The notes under the pieces: generated by a model
The model's input: the letters and a program-made list of their open reading frames with translations, nothing else
What the model was told of the DNA's origin: nothing
The model's database searches: none
Assembly: GCF_001870435.1 (NCBI RefSeq)
Contig: NZ_MDDR01000034.1
Span: forward strand, 434,001-498,000
Length of the DNA: 64,000 nt
Source: Pseudomonas costantinii
Lineage (GTDB): Bacteria > Pseudomonadota > Gammaproteobacteria > Pseudomonadales > Pseudomonadaceae
Direction: 5' to 3'
Shown: one piece after another, positions 63,680 to 64,000 of the stretch
How the letters are laid out: each line of letters starts with the position of its first letter
Position numbering within the stretch: position 1 is the stretch's first letter
Translations under genes and position numbers: made by a program

Positions 63680-64000
63680 CTCTGATTCCTTCAGAAGCCT
63701 GGATACGCGCCACACGCCAACCACCACAAGCCGCCGCCACGGCGCTGACGCCGAGGATTGCAACCAAGGCCAGGCCGTAGTGACGCGCCAGCAGATGGCT
63801 GGCGTACTCGCCGGCCACCTGCACAAATAATTGATTCAAACCCGCCTCGGCCAAGCCATACAGCCCGGCACTGAGTAAGGCGGCGATGCCCGCGCTGTAG
63901 AGCGCCTGCACCACCACAAACAGCAACAGCCCGCCGGTGGGAAAGCCCAACAGGCGCAACACCGACAATTCCCGGCGCTTGCGCGCCACAGCGGCCAAGG
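63672..64000 (-). CDS. tagS: TagS, ABC-type permease of the type VI system (C-terminal part, runs off window)
   Basis: 109 residues visible. Two or three helices (LLLFVVVQALYSAGIAALLS, YGLALVAILGVSAVAAACG) and the ending WRVARIQASEGIRDV, the FtsX-type permease C-terminus. TagS pairs with the ATPase TagT, presumably next beyond the right edge. The stop overlaps tagR by 8 bases, so tagT-tagS-tagR-tagQ would be one operon. The frame is open to the end of the window. Confidence 0.8.
   Translation of the reverse strand, partial: LAAVARKRRELSVLRLLGFPTGGLLLFVVVQALYSAGIAALLSAGLYGLAEAGLNQLFVQVAGEYASHLLARHYGLALVAILGVSAVAAACGGWRVARIQASEGIRDV

Noticed and set aside
1..64000. CRISPR array, rRNA, tRNA or prophage
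   Set aside because: No regularly spaced direct repeats, no tRNA cloverleaf or rRNA sequence, no integrase other than XerC, and no phage genes were seen.

Overview
The window is chromosomal DNA of a Pseudomonas, most likely of the P. fluorescens group. The gene order from dapF to an SCP2-like gene follows the core order I remember from P. aeruginosa (dapF-xerC, sutA-amtB-glnK, comM, a c-di-GMP phosphodiesterase-rep-xpt, cycB-pauR-dadX-ridA-dadA-dadR, kauB, rpmG-rpmB, coaBC-dut-algC-argB, pyrE-crc, rph-yicC-gmk-rpoZ-spoT-ridA, oxyR-recG). The GTGGGAGC/GGCTTGCC palindromes typical of fluorescent pseudomonads lie between genes. DNA is GC-rich and densely coding. I saw no rRNA, tRNA, phage, insertion sequence or CRISPR array.

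Layout. 1-2.9 kb: end of dapF, a DUF484 gene, xerC and a HAD phosphatase as one tight operon. 3-8.1 kb: sutA, yjbQ, the ammonium pair glnK-amtB, ubiK and comM. 8.1-16.1 kb: accessory stretch with a TetR regulator and its likely target (a six-helix ABC-type membrane protein with no ATPase), a chemoreceptor, a LysR/MATE pair and a GGDEF-EAL protein. 16.4-21.7 kb: rep, xpt, an acetyl-CoA hydrolase family gene and cytochrome c5. 21.8-34.6 kb: amino acid and polyamine catabolism (pauR, dadX, a RidA homologue, dadA, dadR, a PuuB-like oxidase, a MocR regulator, kauB, a cupin), with a phospholipase D-like lipoprotein and an MFS transporter between.

34.6-50.5 kb: housekeeping block (rpmG-rpmB, a peptide-binding protein, radC, coaBC, dut, algC, argB, pyrE/crc, rph, yicC, gmk, rpoZ, spoT, ridA). 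50.6-55.8 kb: an epimerase-like gene, the exbB-exbD-tonB energy transducer, and an iron operon (cupredoxin, FTR1 permease, P19) behind a good Fur-box candidate. 55.8-60.9 kb: oxyR, recG, a YbaK-HDOD fusion and a small SCP2-like gene. 60.9-64 kb: tagQ, tagR and the 3' end of tagS on the minus strand, the edge of a type VI secretion locus of the P. aeruginosa H1 kind, which runs off the right end.

The most notable points are the type VI post-translational control module joined to the core at the right edge, an FTR1 iron operon with no visible ftrD, a twin palindromic operator in front of an ATPase-less ABC membrane protein, and at least four kinds of REP/REPIN-like inverted repeats, two or three of which share a 12-base word in their loops.
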